A DNA stretch of 64,000 bases, taken from the NCBI GenBank assembly GCA_944324245.1, contig CALUVO010000105.1, positions 31,774 through 95,773 of the forward strand, read 5' to 3'. Position 1 is the stretch's first letter, and every line of letters starts with the position of its first letter. The notes below the pieces were generated by a model. It worked only from the letters and a program-made list of their open reading frames with translations. It did not search any database and was not told the DNA's origin. Origin of the DNA: Candidatus Gastranaerophilales bacterium. Lineage in GTDB: Bacteria; Cyanobacteriota; Vampirovibrionia; Gastranaerophilales; Gastranaerophilaceae. Positions 1 through 9,719 of this stretch are shown one piece after another. The position numbers were made by a program, and so were the translations under genes.

Positions 1-1620
<1,620 letters not shown>

Positions 1621-1628
1621 TTATTTCC

Positions 1629-1657
1629 TGTATAATCTACACAGTAGTATTGTACAA
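1629..1657 (-). promoter_or_regulatory. Sigma70-type promoter for ligA
   Basis: Read on the minus strand there is TTGTAC (1657-1652), a 17-nt spacer and TATACA (1634-1629), about 20 nt before the ligA start codon. On the plus strand a TATAAT (1631-1636) overlaps it and could serve the decarboxylase gene at 1676, so the two promoters would share DNA. Seen in sequence; activity is inferred. Confidence 0.6.
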
Positions 1658-1675
1658 CAAAAAGCCATGTAAATT

Positions 1676-3031
1676 ATGAGTCTGATTAAAAAGATTAAGG
1701 ATTATTATAAAAAAGGAGGAAGGAGCCTTTTTACTACTCCTTCACACAATCAGGGGTATTTTCTGACAACCGCAGCAGAAAAATTGCTGGGAAAACAATT
1801 TATAAAATATGATTTGTCCGAAATAGACGGATTTGACAATTTAAGAAATCCACAGGGTGCTATAAAAAAACTTTTGACAAATATTTCAAATATTTACGAC
1901 AGCAAGGCATCTTTTATTCTCACAAACGGCTCAACCTCTGGCATAATTGCTTCAATGCTGGCTTCTCTAAAAGAAGGAGATAAAGTACTGGTTCCCAGAA
2001 ATTGTCATATATCCGTTTACAACGGCCTTGTTTTAAGCGGGGCGTTTCCTGTATGGTTTTTGCCCGAATACGACAGTGAATGGGGTATTTACAAAGGTAT
2101 TAAAGCGGCACAAATTGAAAAAGTTCTTAAAGAACAAAATGACATAAAAGCTCTTATTATTACTTCACCGACATATGAAGGATTGTTTAGTGAAACAGAA
2201 GAAATAGCAAAAGTATGCAAAAGATACGGAGTAATATTTATAGTTGACGAAGCCCACGGAGCTTTATACAACTTCGGCAACTTTAAAACAAAACCTGCAA
2301 TTCAATGCGGTGCAGATATAAGCGTTCAGTCGCTTCACAAGACTGCAGGCGCTCCGAATCCATGCGCACTGTTACATATTTCTAAGCAGTCATCATTAAA
2401 TCCTGATAAAGTACAAAAAGCACTGAACCTTATTAATACAACTTCTCCTTCATATGCTTTGCTCTGTGCTTGCGAAGCATCTGTAAAATATTTAGACAGC
2501 AAAAAAGGCCGCAATGATATTAAACATCTTATTGATGATGTAAATGAATTCAAAAAGAATCTGCCTGATAATATTGAAGTTTATACAGGATTTAATGATG
2601 CAACAAAGCTGCTTATAAAGGTTGGCGGTACAGACCCTGAAAGAATAACATCAATCTTGTATAAAACTTACGGCATTGAAGAAGAGTTTTCAAATGATAA
2701 ATCAATGTTGTTTGTATGCGGAATAGGAACAAACAAAAAGAAGATAAAACTTCTTAATAAAGCACTCATAAGCATTAATAAAGAAATAAAACCACAAAAA
2801 CGAATACACAGCATATTCAGTTATGTTATTCCAGAGATAAAATTTACCCCCAGAGATGCATATTTCAAAAAACATACTATAATAAAAACAAAAGATTCTC
2901 TAAACAGAGTTTGCGCTAAAGCTGTTGTAAATTATCCTCCAGGTATTCCTATTTTACTTCCCGGTGAAATCATATCAAAAAAAACAATAAATTTAATTGA
3001 AAGTAAAACAATAGAAGTTTGTATGGATTAA
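1676..3031 (+). CDS. Orn/Lys/Arg decarboxylase family PLP enzyme
   Basis: Fold type I PLP enzyme of the Orn/Lys/Arg decarboxylase family (Bacillus YaaO/SpeA-like), expected to decarboxylate a basic amino acid to a polyamine precursor. The PLP-lysine motif SLHKT gives K222, and the cofactor-stacking motif DEAHG gives D191 and H194. An N-terminal TPSHNQG segment matches the substrate-side loop of this family. At 451 residues it corresponds to the short Gram-positive/cyanobacterial form without the N-terminal wing domain. The C-terminal portion (residues 360-451) ends with YPPGIPILLPGE, typical of these decarboxylases. The start codon has only a poor ribosome binding site. It stands alone, converging on the minus-strand membrane gene with a 4-nt overlap. 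The substrate (arginine, lysine or ornithine) cannot be decided from sequence. Confidence 0.88.
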   Translation: MSLIKKIKDYYKKGGRSLFTTPSHNQGYFLTTAAEKLLGKQFIKYDLSEIDGFDNLRNPQGAIKKLLTNISNIYDSKASFILTNGSTSGIIASMLASLKEGDKVLVPRNCHISVYNGLVLSGAFPVWFLPEYDSEWGIYKGIKAAQIEKVLKEQNDIKALIITSPTYEGLFSETEEIAKVCKRYGVIFIVDEAHGALYNFGNFKTKPAIQCGADISVQSLHKTAGAPNPCALLHISKQSSLNPDKVQKALNLINTTSPSYALLCACEASVKYLDSKKGRNDIKHLIDDVNEFKKNLPDNIEVYTGFNDATKLLIKVGGTDPERITSILYKTYGIEEEFSNDKSMLFVCGIGTNKKKIKLLNKALISINKEIKPQKRIHSIFSYVIPEIKFTPRDAYFKKHTIIKTKDSLNRVCAKAVVNYPPGIPILLPGEIISKKTINLIESKTIEVCMD

Positions 3032-3957
3032 TATTTTCTTCTCAAAGAATAAATCATTACGTTCTTTGGTCTATTCGGATTTGAACTCAAATTATACTCA
3101 CCTTGAACTTCAAAATGATATTCACTTGGCAGAATATTTTCAAAATAGACTTTTGTTCTCGGTGTAGCTGCAATTTTATTTTCTATTTTCAGGTTCAAGA
3201 CTTTGTCAAGATACTCAGATTTTTCCGTAAATTCTGACAAATCATTGAATAAATCTACTGCACAATAAAAATTGATATCAATTTTGGGTTGGATTTGTTT
3301 TTTTATTAGACTCGAAGAGCGTGAAACAAGTTCTGATAAAAATGTTTTGGATTCAGAAAAATTAGTAAGCAAAAAGTATACACATTTGTCATCCATACCC
3401 TTATTGTTTACAATTTTTGAATCAATAGATTCCATAATTTGCTTTTCAACATCTTTTTCCATTTGCTGGGTATCAACATCCTTATCAGTCATAGCAGTCA
3501 AATAAGAAGTATGATGAATAACAGAAACTTTGATTTTCACAAGCATGAAAGCCGTACGTTTTAATTCACTGATAAAGTCATTATGCAGTTCCGTGTTTAT
3601 AGTCCTTGCCAGATTATCTTTATATGCATCGACACAGTTTCTAAAAAATCTGTGGTTATTTTCAAGAAACACCATAAAACAATTCGCAACATAAGTCAAA
3701 AATATAAATATACCGCATGTTGCAATTGGAAGAACCGGAATAAGTTCTTTATAAAGAGGTTTGTTTTTAATACTCATTGCAAAAAAATCAATTATCGACC
3801 ACACAAAGGTATTTAAAAAATCGGGCATCTGGACTTTTGCATTAAATACAAGCCAGTATATGAAATACAAACAGGAAAAACCGATTAATATAAATATTAT
3901 TACTGACAAAATCTGTCTTAATTGATAGAAAAATTTATCAATAACTCTCAGAAACAT
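3028..3957 (-). CDS. Unknown membrane protein in the pan operon
   Basis: I do not recognise this 309-residue protein. It has two hydrophobic segments, about residues 16-38 and 71-95, separated by a short loop, then a mostly hydrophilic C-terminal domain of about 210 residues with a helical, charged stretch (120-190) and a more beta-like end. This suggests a two-pass inner-membrane protein with a cytoplasmic domain. The start codon directly abuts the panC stop codon (TAA-ATG), so it is very likely translated from the panB-panC mRNA. Base composition resembles its neighbours. It could be an unrelated passenger in the operon or have a role linked to pantothenate; nothing in the sequence decides. 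Confidence 0.75.
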   Translation of the reverse strand: MFLRVIDKFFYQLRQILSVIIFILIGFSCLYFIYWLVFNAKVQMPDFLNTFVWSIIDFFAMSIKNKPLYKELIPVLPIATCGIFIFLTYVANCFMVFLENNHRFFRNCVDAYKDNLARTINTELHNDFISELKRTAFMLVKIKVSVIHHTSYLTAMTDKDVDTQQMEKDVEKQIMESIDSKIVNNKGMDDKCVYFLLTNFSESKTFLSELVSRSSSLIKKQIQPKIDINFYCAVDLFNDLSEFTEKSEYLDKVLNLKIENKIAATPRTKVYFENILPSEYHFEVQGEYNLSSNPNRPKNVMIYSLRRKY

Positions 3958-4818
3958 TTACACCTCTAGTACTACGTTATCTATTAACCTGACATTTCCG
4001 ACCCGGGCAGCCATTGCACAAATAGTGGTGCTTTTAATTTCAGCTACCTGTTTGAAGCTGTCTTTATCGACAAACTCCAGATACTCCAGTTCAACATTTT
4101 TATCAAGATTTGTCAATCCGGTATCAAATAATTTTTTTGTATCTTTAATACCGGCCTTAAACATATCTCTAATAGCAAACAGAGACTTGCTTATAGTTAA
4201 AGCAATCGTTTTTTGAGAATCTGACAGATATTTATTTCTTGAACTCAAAGCAAGACCGCTGGCTTCTCGAACAAGGGGACAGGGTACAATTTCTACAGGA
4301 AAATTTAAATCTCTGACCATCTTTTTTATTAAAAATAATTGCTGTATATCTTTCATGCCAAAGCACGCATAATCAGGCTGTACAATGTTAAAGAGCTTTG
4401 AAACAACTGTCTCAACACCGTCAAAATGGCCTAGTCTTGATTTTCCGCACATAATATCCGTTAATTCATAAGGAGGAACAACCATTGTTAAATCAGAAAA
4501 TTTTTGCAGATTAGGATACATTTCATTGACTGAAGGTGCAAAAATAACATCTACACCTGCATGCTGCGCTACAATCTTATCTGCATCCAGAGTTCTCGGA
4601 TATTTGTCATAATCCTCTCCGGGACAAAACTGTATAGGATTAACAAAAACAGATATAATCGTGATATCGGCAATTGAATGAGCTTTTTCCATTAATGATT
4701 TATGTCCGTCATGCAAACATCCCATAGTAGGAACCAGCGCAATGGTTTTTCCTTCTTTTTTATATTGTTTTACCAGCTCACGTACTTTAGAAATCTCATT
4801 TACTACAGTAAGACTCAC
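3958..4818 (-). CDS. panC: Pantothenate synthetase
   Basis: Condenses pantoate with beta-alanine using ATP, the last step of pantothenate (vitamin B5) synthesis, in the cytoplasm. The 286-residue length is typical. The nucleotide-binding HxGH motif is HDGH at residues 36-39 after PTMGCL, and the conserved region GLALSSRNKYLS corresponds to the KMSKS-like loop. The gene overlaps the upstream panB stop by 4 nt (ATGA type), showing coupled translation, and is followed without gap by a membrane protein gene. No panD is seen in the window, so beta-alanine supply must be encoded elsewhere or taken up. Confidence 0.97.
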   Translation of the reverse strand: MSLTVVNEISKVRELVKQYKKEGKTIALVPTMGCLHDGHKSLMEKAHSIADITIISVFVNPIQFCPGEDYDKYPRTLDADKIVAQHAGVDVIFAPSVNEMYPNLQKFSDLTMVVPPYELTDIMCGKSRLGHFDGVETVVSKLFNIVQPDYACFGMKDIQQLFLIKKMVRDLNFPVEIVPCPLVREASGLALSSRNKYLSDSQKTIALTISKSLFAIRDMFKAGIKDTKKLFDTGLTNLDKNVELEYLEFVDKDSFKQVAEIKSTTICAMAARVGNVRLIDNVVLEV

Positions 4819-5675
4819 TTTATTATCTCCTTAAGAGCTGAATGCTCTTCCTCACTCAAATGAAAGACCTCTGATTCATCAGGAAACTTAGCCGATGTAA
4901 CATCAGAAATATAATTTTTTGCAGCCTCTGATATAATATCTTTCAAATTGGAATATCTTCTTGCAAATTTTGGCTTAAATTCAGAATATTTACCCAGAAT
5001 ATCATCAGCTACAAGTACCTGACCGTCAGTGTATCTGCCTGCACCTATACCTATGGTAGGTACATCAAGGTTTTCCGTAATTAATTTTGCAGATTCTTCC
5101 GGAACCATTTCTAAAACTACTGCAAAAGCACCTGCTTCTTGTAATTTTTTAGCCTGATTCAAAATAAATTTTGTATTTTGCGCAGATTTTCCCTGAATTT
5201 TGTATCCGCCAAGCACATTTAAATACTGGGGAGTAAAGCCGAGATGTCCTACAACAGGAATACCTGACTCTACACATCTTTTTACAACACTCAAAATAAA
5301 ATCAGTTGCGCCTTCCAGTTTTACAGCGGAAGCGCCGGCTCTTATAAGTTCACCGGCATTTTTTACGGCCTCTTCAATTGAAGCATGATAGCTCATAAAA
5401 GGCATATCGGCTACAACAAGGCATCTTTTTGCACCTCTTGATACTGCAGCAGTAAATATTTGCATTTCTGTCATTGTAACGTGATGAGTTGATTCATAAC
5501 CGAGTACTACCATACCTAAAGAATCACCAACAAGAATAGAATCAACGCCGGCATCATCAAAATACTTTGCCGTAGAACAGTCATATGCAGTGAGCATTGT
5601 GATTTTTTCTTTATTTTCTTTTTTCTTTAAGAAAGTACTTACGGTTACATCTTTCAATTTAGTTTCGACTGACAT
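4815..5675 (-). CDS. panB: 3-methyl-2-oxobutanoate hydroxymethyltransferase
   Basis: Transfers a hydroxymethyl group from methylene-tetrahydrofolate to ketoisovalerate, making ketopantoate for coenzyme A synthesis. The family signatures are visible: LVGDSLGMVVLGY with D51, VVADMPF with D90 (the two magnesium ligands), and VKLEG near residue 121. Further on, the active-site region AVVLEMVPEE and the GIGAG motif are present. The length of 286 residues is normal, with a slightly long C-terminus. It is the first pan gene on the minus strand, 18 nt downstream of yvcK, and panC overlaps its 3' end. Confidence 0.97.
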   Translation of the reverse strand: MSVETKLKDVTVSTFLKKKENKEKITMLTAYDCSTAKYFDDAGVDSILVGDSLGMVVLGYESTHHVTMTEMQIFTAAVSRGAKRCLVVADMPFMSYHASIEEAVKNAGELIRAGASAVKLEGATDFILSVVKRCVESGIPVVGHLGFTPQYLNVLGGYKIQGKSAQNTKFILNQAKKLQEAGAFAVVLEMVPEESAKLITENLDVPTIGIGAGRYTDGQVLVADDILGKYSEFKPKFARRYSNLKDIISEAAKNYISDVTSAKFPDESEVFHLSEEEHSALKEIIK

Positions 5676-5693
5676 AATAACACCTGCTGCTTA

Positions 5694-7019
5694 TTATTTT
5701 TGCTTTTTGTCTTTTGTTTTTAACTGTTTTTTATACCAGTATGCAATTGCACGGGCAAGTCTTGAGGGGCTGTGTCTAACATACTTCTGGTCATTTTCTT
5801 CATACAATCTGGTTGTCACAACATTGATATTCTTTGCTTTTATTGCATCTATATCCACAACAACAGGGAATGAATTTGATTTTTCATAATCCGGTGATAA
5901 ATCATCCGGCAGCGAATTATTAACAAGTACTGCCTGTACCATATCAGGATAACCTGCATGGTCAAGTATAGCCTGAATGTGATCTGAAGCACTGTATCCG
6001 GTAGTTTCTCCCGGTTGTGTCATAATATTGCAAACATAAATCTTTTTAGCGGAAGATTTTGAAATTGCTTCTGCAATTTCTTTTATTAAAAGGTTTGGAA
6101 TTACACTGGTATATAAACTTCCGGGGCCAAGTATAATTAAATCGGCTTCTTTGATTGCCTGTATTACCTCGGGAAGCGGTTTGCAATGTGAAGGTACGGT
6201 AAATAATCTTTTTATTTTTTTACCTGTTTCAGGTATATTAGATTCGCCTTCAACAATAGTTCCGTCTTCCATTTCTGCAGAAAGCTTCATATCGTCAAGT
6301 GTTGAAGGTAATACTCTTCCCCTGATATTTAATACTTTGGAAGATTCTTGTACAGCACGAACCATATTTCCTGTAATAGAGCATAATGCCGTTAGGAAAA
6401 GATTGCCAAAGCTGTGACCTTCCAGACCTTCACCGGTTTTAAATCTGTATTGAAAGAGCTTGGTAACCAGATCTTCATCATCGGCAAGTGCTGCAATACA
6501 GTTTCTGATATCACCGGGCGGCAAAATACCCATTTCCTGTCTCAATCTTCCAGAGCTGCCGCCGTCATCACCTACAGTAACAACTGCAGTAATATTATTA
6601 GTAATTTTTTTAATGCCTTTAAGCATTGTTGAAAGTCCGGTACCGCCGCCAACTGCAACAATTTTAGGACCGTAATTCAATTTTCTTCTTTTGTACAAAG
6701 ATTCAAGAAGAGCATGCCTGTCTCTGTCCTCAGTAAGATCAAGAATGGAATAATTTGTATTTTTCCATCCTTTTAAAAACACGTATGCACCCAGAAGTAC
6801 CAGTATAACACCGAGTAATTCCTGATTAACAGTTACTGCTATGTATTTAAGAATGCCTACCGCAAAATACACCGGTCTCATGTTAAATAGCACACAGAGC
6901 CCTAAAAGAGCAATTACAGTACCGATTATAATGAGACCGAACCACCTTTTGACCTGCAAACCGGGCAGCAGCCAGCCTGCATCTTTTGGCATTCTTATTT
7001 TATATAAAATCTTTTTCAA
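5694..7019 (-). CDS. yvcK: YvcK/CofD-like protein with N-terminal membrane anchor
   Basis: Member of the YvcK (gluconeogenesis factor)/CofD-like family, which binds UDP-sugars and affects carbon use and cell-wall synthesis placement. The core begins near residue 118 with IVAVGGGTGLS, followed by VTVGDDGGSSGRLR and PPGDIRNC, all hallmark motifs. Later, LGPGSLYTSVIPNLL and NIMTQPGETTGY are conserved. Unlike the soluble Bacillus protein of about 320 residues, this one has a 110-residue N-terminal extension with hydrophobic segments around residues 26-46, 49-63 and 67-84, so it is probably tethered to the inner membrane; such extended forms are known in cyanobacteria and actinobacteria. It sits upstream of panB and may share its transcript. 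Confidence 0.9.
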   Translation of the reverse strand: MKKILYKIRMPKDAGWLLPGLQVKRWFGLIIIGTVIALLGLCVLFNMRPVYFAVGILKYIAVTVNQELLGVILVLLGAYVFLKGWKNTNYSILDLTEDRDRHALLESLYKRRKLNYGPKIVAVGGGTGLSTMLKGIKKITNNITAVVTVGDDGGSSGRLRQEMGILPPGDIRNCIAALADDEDLVTKLFQYRFKTGEGLEGHSFGNLFLTALCSITGNMVRAVQESSKVLNIRGRVLPSTLDDMKLSAEMEDGTIVEGESNIPETGKKIKRLFTVPSHCKPLPEVIQAIKEADLIILGPGSLYTSVIPNLLIKEIAEAISKSSAKKIYVCNIMTQPGETTGYSASDHIQAILDHAGYPDMVQAVLVNNSLPDDLSPDYEKSNSFPVVVDIDAIKAKNINVVTTRLYEENDQKYVRHSPSRLARAIAYWYKKQLKTKDKKQK

Positions 7020-7042
7020 AATTTTTCTCCCAGATAATCTAA

Positions 7043-7723
7043 TTAATCAACCCAGCCTGATGAAACAACATTGTTGAAATTTACAGGTCTTGCCTGAGCA
7101 AACTCCATGGCTTTCTCTACCAGCTCTTTGGCATCATTACTTATACAATGAAAATGAAGGGTGTCAGGACATTTATTTTCTGCAATAAGAGCTTTTAGTT
7201 TTTCAACCGAAGCATCATTTTCTATAATAAGTTCCTGCGCAATATTCATATTCAGCTCTTTGGCAGTCTGCTTAAATATCTCACTTACAGGCCCATACAG
7301 AATAAACCACTTATTAAATTTTTTAATTGAGTTTAAGAGTTTCAGCGCAAAATCCTTATTGTCTTTTAAAAGTTCATACATAGCCCCGTGAGGTCTCACA
7401 TGCTCTATATTCAAGCTGTATGCCTTTGCAAAAGCTGAAATAGCACCGAGTTGATAAAGGACAATTGCTTCAATCTCTTCCTCCGTCATATCTGAAGGAT
7501 TAGTACTTGTATCGGAAAAACCAATCAGAGCACCGAGAACTTTGCTCTTGAATTTACAATGTTCAACAGCATGTTTCATAGATATCGGATTACCGCTATG
7601 CAAGCCGCAGGCTATATTAACAGAGCTAACGTTATCTATCATTTCGAAAGATTTATCTTCGTTATCAGAAGATTGAGCCAAATCTATATTAAAATCTATA
7701 AATTTTTTCTTATTTTCTTCCAT
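7043..7723 (-). CDS. Divergent LamB/YcsF (PxpA-like) family protein
   Basis: Resembles the YcsF/PxpA family, whose well-studied member is the A subunit of 5-oxoprolinase. The family lines are recognisable but altered: DFNIDLAQ for DLNCDLGE, SVNIACGLHSGNP for SANIACGFHAGDP, and VRPHGAMYE for VKPHGALYN. The usual GAHP segment reads LGALIGFSD, so one of the conserved histidines is missing. I placed the start at the ATG at 7723 (226 residues) because GGAG lies 6 nt before it; a longer reading from a TTG at 7774 has no ribosome binding site. No pxpB or pxpC lies nearby. It may therefore act on another substrate. Family assignment is fairly safe, function is not. Confidence 0.75.
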   Translation of the reverse strand: MEENKKKFIDFNIDLAQSSDNEDKSFEMIDNVSSVNIACGLHSGNPISMKHAVEHCKFKSKVLGALIGFSDTSTNPSDMTEEEIEAIVLYQLGAISAFAKAYSLNIEHVRPHGAMYELLKDNKDFALKLLNSIKKFNKWFILYGPVSEIFKQTAKELNMNIAQELIIENDASVEKLKALIAENKCPDTLHFHCISNDAKELVEKAMEFAQARPVNFNNVVSSGWVD

Positions 7724-7856
7724 TAAAAACTCCACATCCAAATCCGCTTTACAAATTAAATTATAACTCATCAAATTTGTTAGTCTATAATTAAAAATTA
7801 AGAATTGATAAAGAATTGTTTTACGAAAGTTGAAAAATTCTGTTTAGATGTTAATA

Positions 7857-7862
7857 TATAAT
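7857..7862 (+). promoter_or_regulatory. -10 box for the rimP-nusA operon
   Basis: A perfect TATAAT ends about 60 nt before the rimP start codon. No convincing -35 element at the right distance is seen. Initiation near 7869 would put the leader hairpin at 7874 almost at the 5' end of the RNA. Confidence 0.5.
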
Positions 7863-7873
7863 TGTAAGCTGAA

Positions 7874-7901
7874 AAGAAACGGTAACCCCGTTTCTTTTTT
7901 T
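7874..7901 (+). terminator. Terminator-like hairpin in the rimP-nusA leader (possible attenuator)
   Basis: A 9-bp perfect stem (7874-7882 with 7888-7896) with a 5-nt loop is followed by an uninterrupted T run, the form of an intrinsic terminator. No plus-strand gene lies upstream that it could terminate, because the preceding gene is divergent. It lies between the -10 box and the rimP ribosome binding site. In other bacteria the leader of the operon that contains nusA is under NusA-dependent termination, so autoregulation is a natural inference. Confidence 0.65.
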
Positions 7902-7919
7902 CTTAAAAGAGGAGAAAAT

Positions 7920-8408
7920 ATGGAACCAAAACACATAAATAAAGCAGAAATACTTGAAAAACTGGCTCCGCTTATTGACAATACGGCAATGAGATACAAT
8001 ATGATTCCTCTTGAAGTTGATTTTTCAAAAGAAAACGGCAAGTGGTTTTTGCGTATATTTTTATACAAAGAAGACGGAGTAACACTCGACGATTGTGAAA
8101 ATGTTTCAAAAAGCCTTAATCCGTTTTTAGATGGAATAATTCCTGTGAAATTTTATCTTGAAGTCAGCTCACCGGGTTTGGACAGAAAACTTAAATCAGA
8201 CAAAGAATACATAATCTTTCAGGGAAAATTAATTAATTTAAAGCTGAAAAGTTTGATTGAAGGAACAGAAGAAAAGCAATTTTTGTGCAAAATACTGGAC
8301 TTTGATCCGGAAAACGGGCTGAAAGTTTTAAAAATTGATGAAAACAAAGAACTTATTGTTCCAAAAGACAAAATATACAGAGCACAATTACAAATTGAAG
8401 ACATATAA
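7920..8408 (+). CDS. rimP: Ribosome maturation factor RimP
   Basis: RimP helps assemble the 30S ribosomal subunit. The protein has 162 residues from the ATG at 7920, which is preceded by GAGGAGA at a proper distance; a longer reading from 7848 would run through the leader hairpin and is rejected. The N-terminal alpha/beta domain carries the family motif YLEVSSPGLDRKL, and the C-terminal SH3-like domain follows. It is directly followed by nusA with an 11-nt gap, the classical rimP-nusA order found across bacteria. Expression is probably controlled through the leader hairpin and shared with nusA. Confidence 0.93.
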   Translation: MEPKHINKAEILEKLAPLIDNTAMRYNMIPLEVDFSKENGKWFLRIFLYKEDGVTLDDCENVSKSLNPFLDGIIPVKFYLEVSSPGLDRKLKSDKEYIIFQGKLINLKLKSLIEGTEEKQFLCKILDFDPENGLKVLKIDENKELIVPKDKIYRAQLQIEDI

Positions 8409-8419
8409 AGGAGAAAAAG

Positions 8420-9667
8420 ATGATTAAAATCGGTACAGCTCTTTTTGAAGCAACAGAAGAACTGGAAAGAGAAAAAGGCATTTCCAAAGAAGTTATTATT
8501 GAGTCTTTAAAAGATGCACTTGTTGCAGCTTATAAAAAGCATATTAAAGTTAAAGAAGCTCCGAACGTAGAAGCAATTCTTGATGAAGTTTCAGGCGAAA
8601 TCGGCGTATTCAGAACAAAACTCGTTGTTGAAAATGTTGAAGATGAAAATCTTGAAATCTCGCTAGAAGATGCAAAAGAAATCGATGACGAAGTAGAACT
8701 TGAAGATGAAGTAAAAATAGAAGTTACACCGGAAAACTTTGGCCGTATCGCAGCACAGGCAGCTAAACAGGTAATCACACAAAGAATAAGAGAAGCTGAA
8801 AGAAAACTCGTTCTTGATGAATTTATGGAAAAGAAAGGGACTCTTACAACCGGCATTATTCAGCGTGTTGAAAACAGAAATGTATTTGTAAACATTGGCA
8901 AAACAGATGCAATACTTCCATTCAAAGAACAGATTCCTGGTGAATACTACAAACCCAGCAACAGAATCAGAGTATTTGTTCTTAATGTAAAAGAAACAAA
9001 CAGATTGCCTCAGGTTATTGTTTCTCACGCACATGCAGAAATCGTCAGAGAATTGTTTGAATTAGAAGTACCGGAAATTGAAGACGGCATTGTAGAAATT
9101 AAATCTATTGCAAGAGAAGCCGGATTTAGAACTAAATTGGCGGTACACTCAAATGACCCTGAAATCGATTCAGTGGGTGCCTGCATAGGGCCAAGAGGTT
9201 CCAGAATCCAAACAATCGTCGGAGAACTTAAAAACGAAAAAATCGATATTGTAAGATGGTCTGAGGACCCTGTTGAATATATAGTAAATGCATTATCTCC
9301 TGCAAGAATCATCTCTGTAGATATTCTTGCTGATGATGAAAATGCACATGAAGCACTCGTTATAGTACCCGATGACCAGTTGAGTCTTGCTATCGGTCGT
9401 GAAGGACAAAATGTAAGACTTGCTCACAAGCTGACAGGCTGGAAAATTGATATCAAAAACGAATCTCAAGCAGCACAGGCAGAAGCAGCTTATCAGTCTC
9501 AATACGAAGAAGAACAGCCTGTTGAGGATGACTATATCGATGAATCTGCAGAAAATGAAGAAGAACCAATCGTTGAAGAAGAATACGGAATCGACGCAGA
9601 AGATATGGTAGAAGAAGTACCTGAAGATGAAGTTGCTGAACAAGACAACGACTCAGATGAAGAGTAA
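8420..9667 (+). CDS. nusA: Transcription termination/antitermination factor NusA
   Basis: NusA binds RNA polymerase and nascent RNA and modulates pausing, termination and antitermination. The domain order is the N-terminal polymerase-binding domain (1-130), S1 domain (about 135-205, from TTGIIQRVENRNVFVNIG), KH1 (around IGPRGSRIQTIV, residues 255-275) and KH2 (around LAIGREGQNVRLAHKLTGW, about 325-345). From about residue 355 to 415 the protein is a strongly acidic, low-complexity tail instead of the AR1/AR2 domains of Escherichia coli; short NusA forms without AR domains are common outside Proteobacteria. The ribosome binding site AAAGGAG is good. It ends at a strong hairpin shared with the converging U32 gene. 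Confidence 0.97.
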   Translation: MIKIGTALFEATEELEREKGISKEVIIESLKDALVAAYKKHIKVKEAPNVEAILDEVSGEIGVFRTKLVVENVEDENLEISLEDAKEIDDEVELEDEVKIEVTPENFGRIAAQAAKQVITQRIREAERKLVLDEFMEKKGTLTTGIIQRVENRNVFVNIGKTDAILPFKEQIPGEYYKPSNRIRVFVLNVKETNRLPQVIVSHAHAEIVRELFELEVPEIEDGIVEIKSIAREAGFRTKLAVHSNDPEIDSVGACIGPRGSRIQTIVGELKNEKIDIVRWSEDPVEYIVNALSPARIISVDILADDENAHEALVIVPDDQLSLAIGREGQNVRLAHKLTGWKIDIKNESQAAQAEAAYQSQYEEEQPVEDDYIDESAENEEEPIVEEEYGIDAEDMVEEVPEDEVAEQDNDSDEE

Positions 9668-9682
9668 TTCATAATCCTAAAT

Positions 9683-9719
9683 AAAATAGAGGAACCTTTT
9701 TTCAGGGTTCCTCTATTTT
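9683..9719. terminator. Bidirectional terminator between nusA and the U32 gene
   Basis: A 14-bp perfect stem (9683-9696 with 9706-9719) with a 9-nt loop lies 16 nt after the nusA stop codon. The right arm is also the last coding stretch of the U32 gene on the minus strand, so the coding end of that gene is built from terminator sequence. The T-rich arm serves the plus strand. Confidence 0.8.

Noticed and set aside
7848..7919. Upstream in-frame extension of rimP
   Set aside because: It would read through the leader hairpin and lacks a ribosome binding site, while the ATG at 7920 has a strong one.
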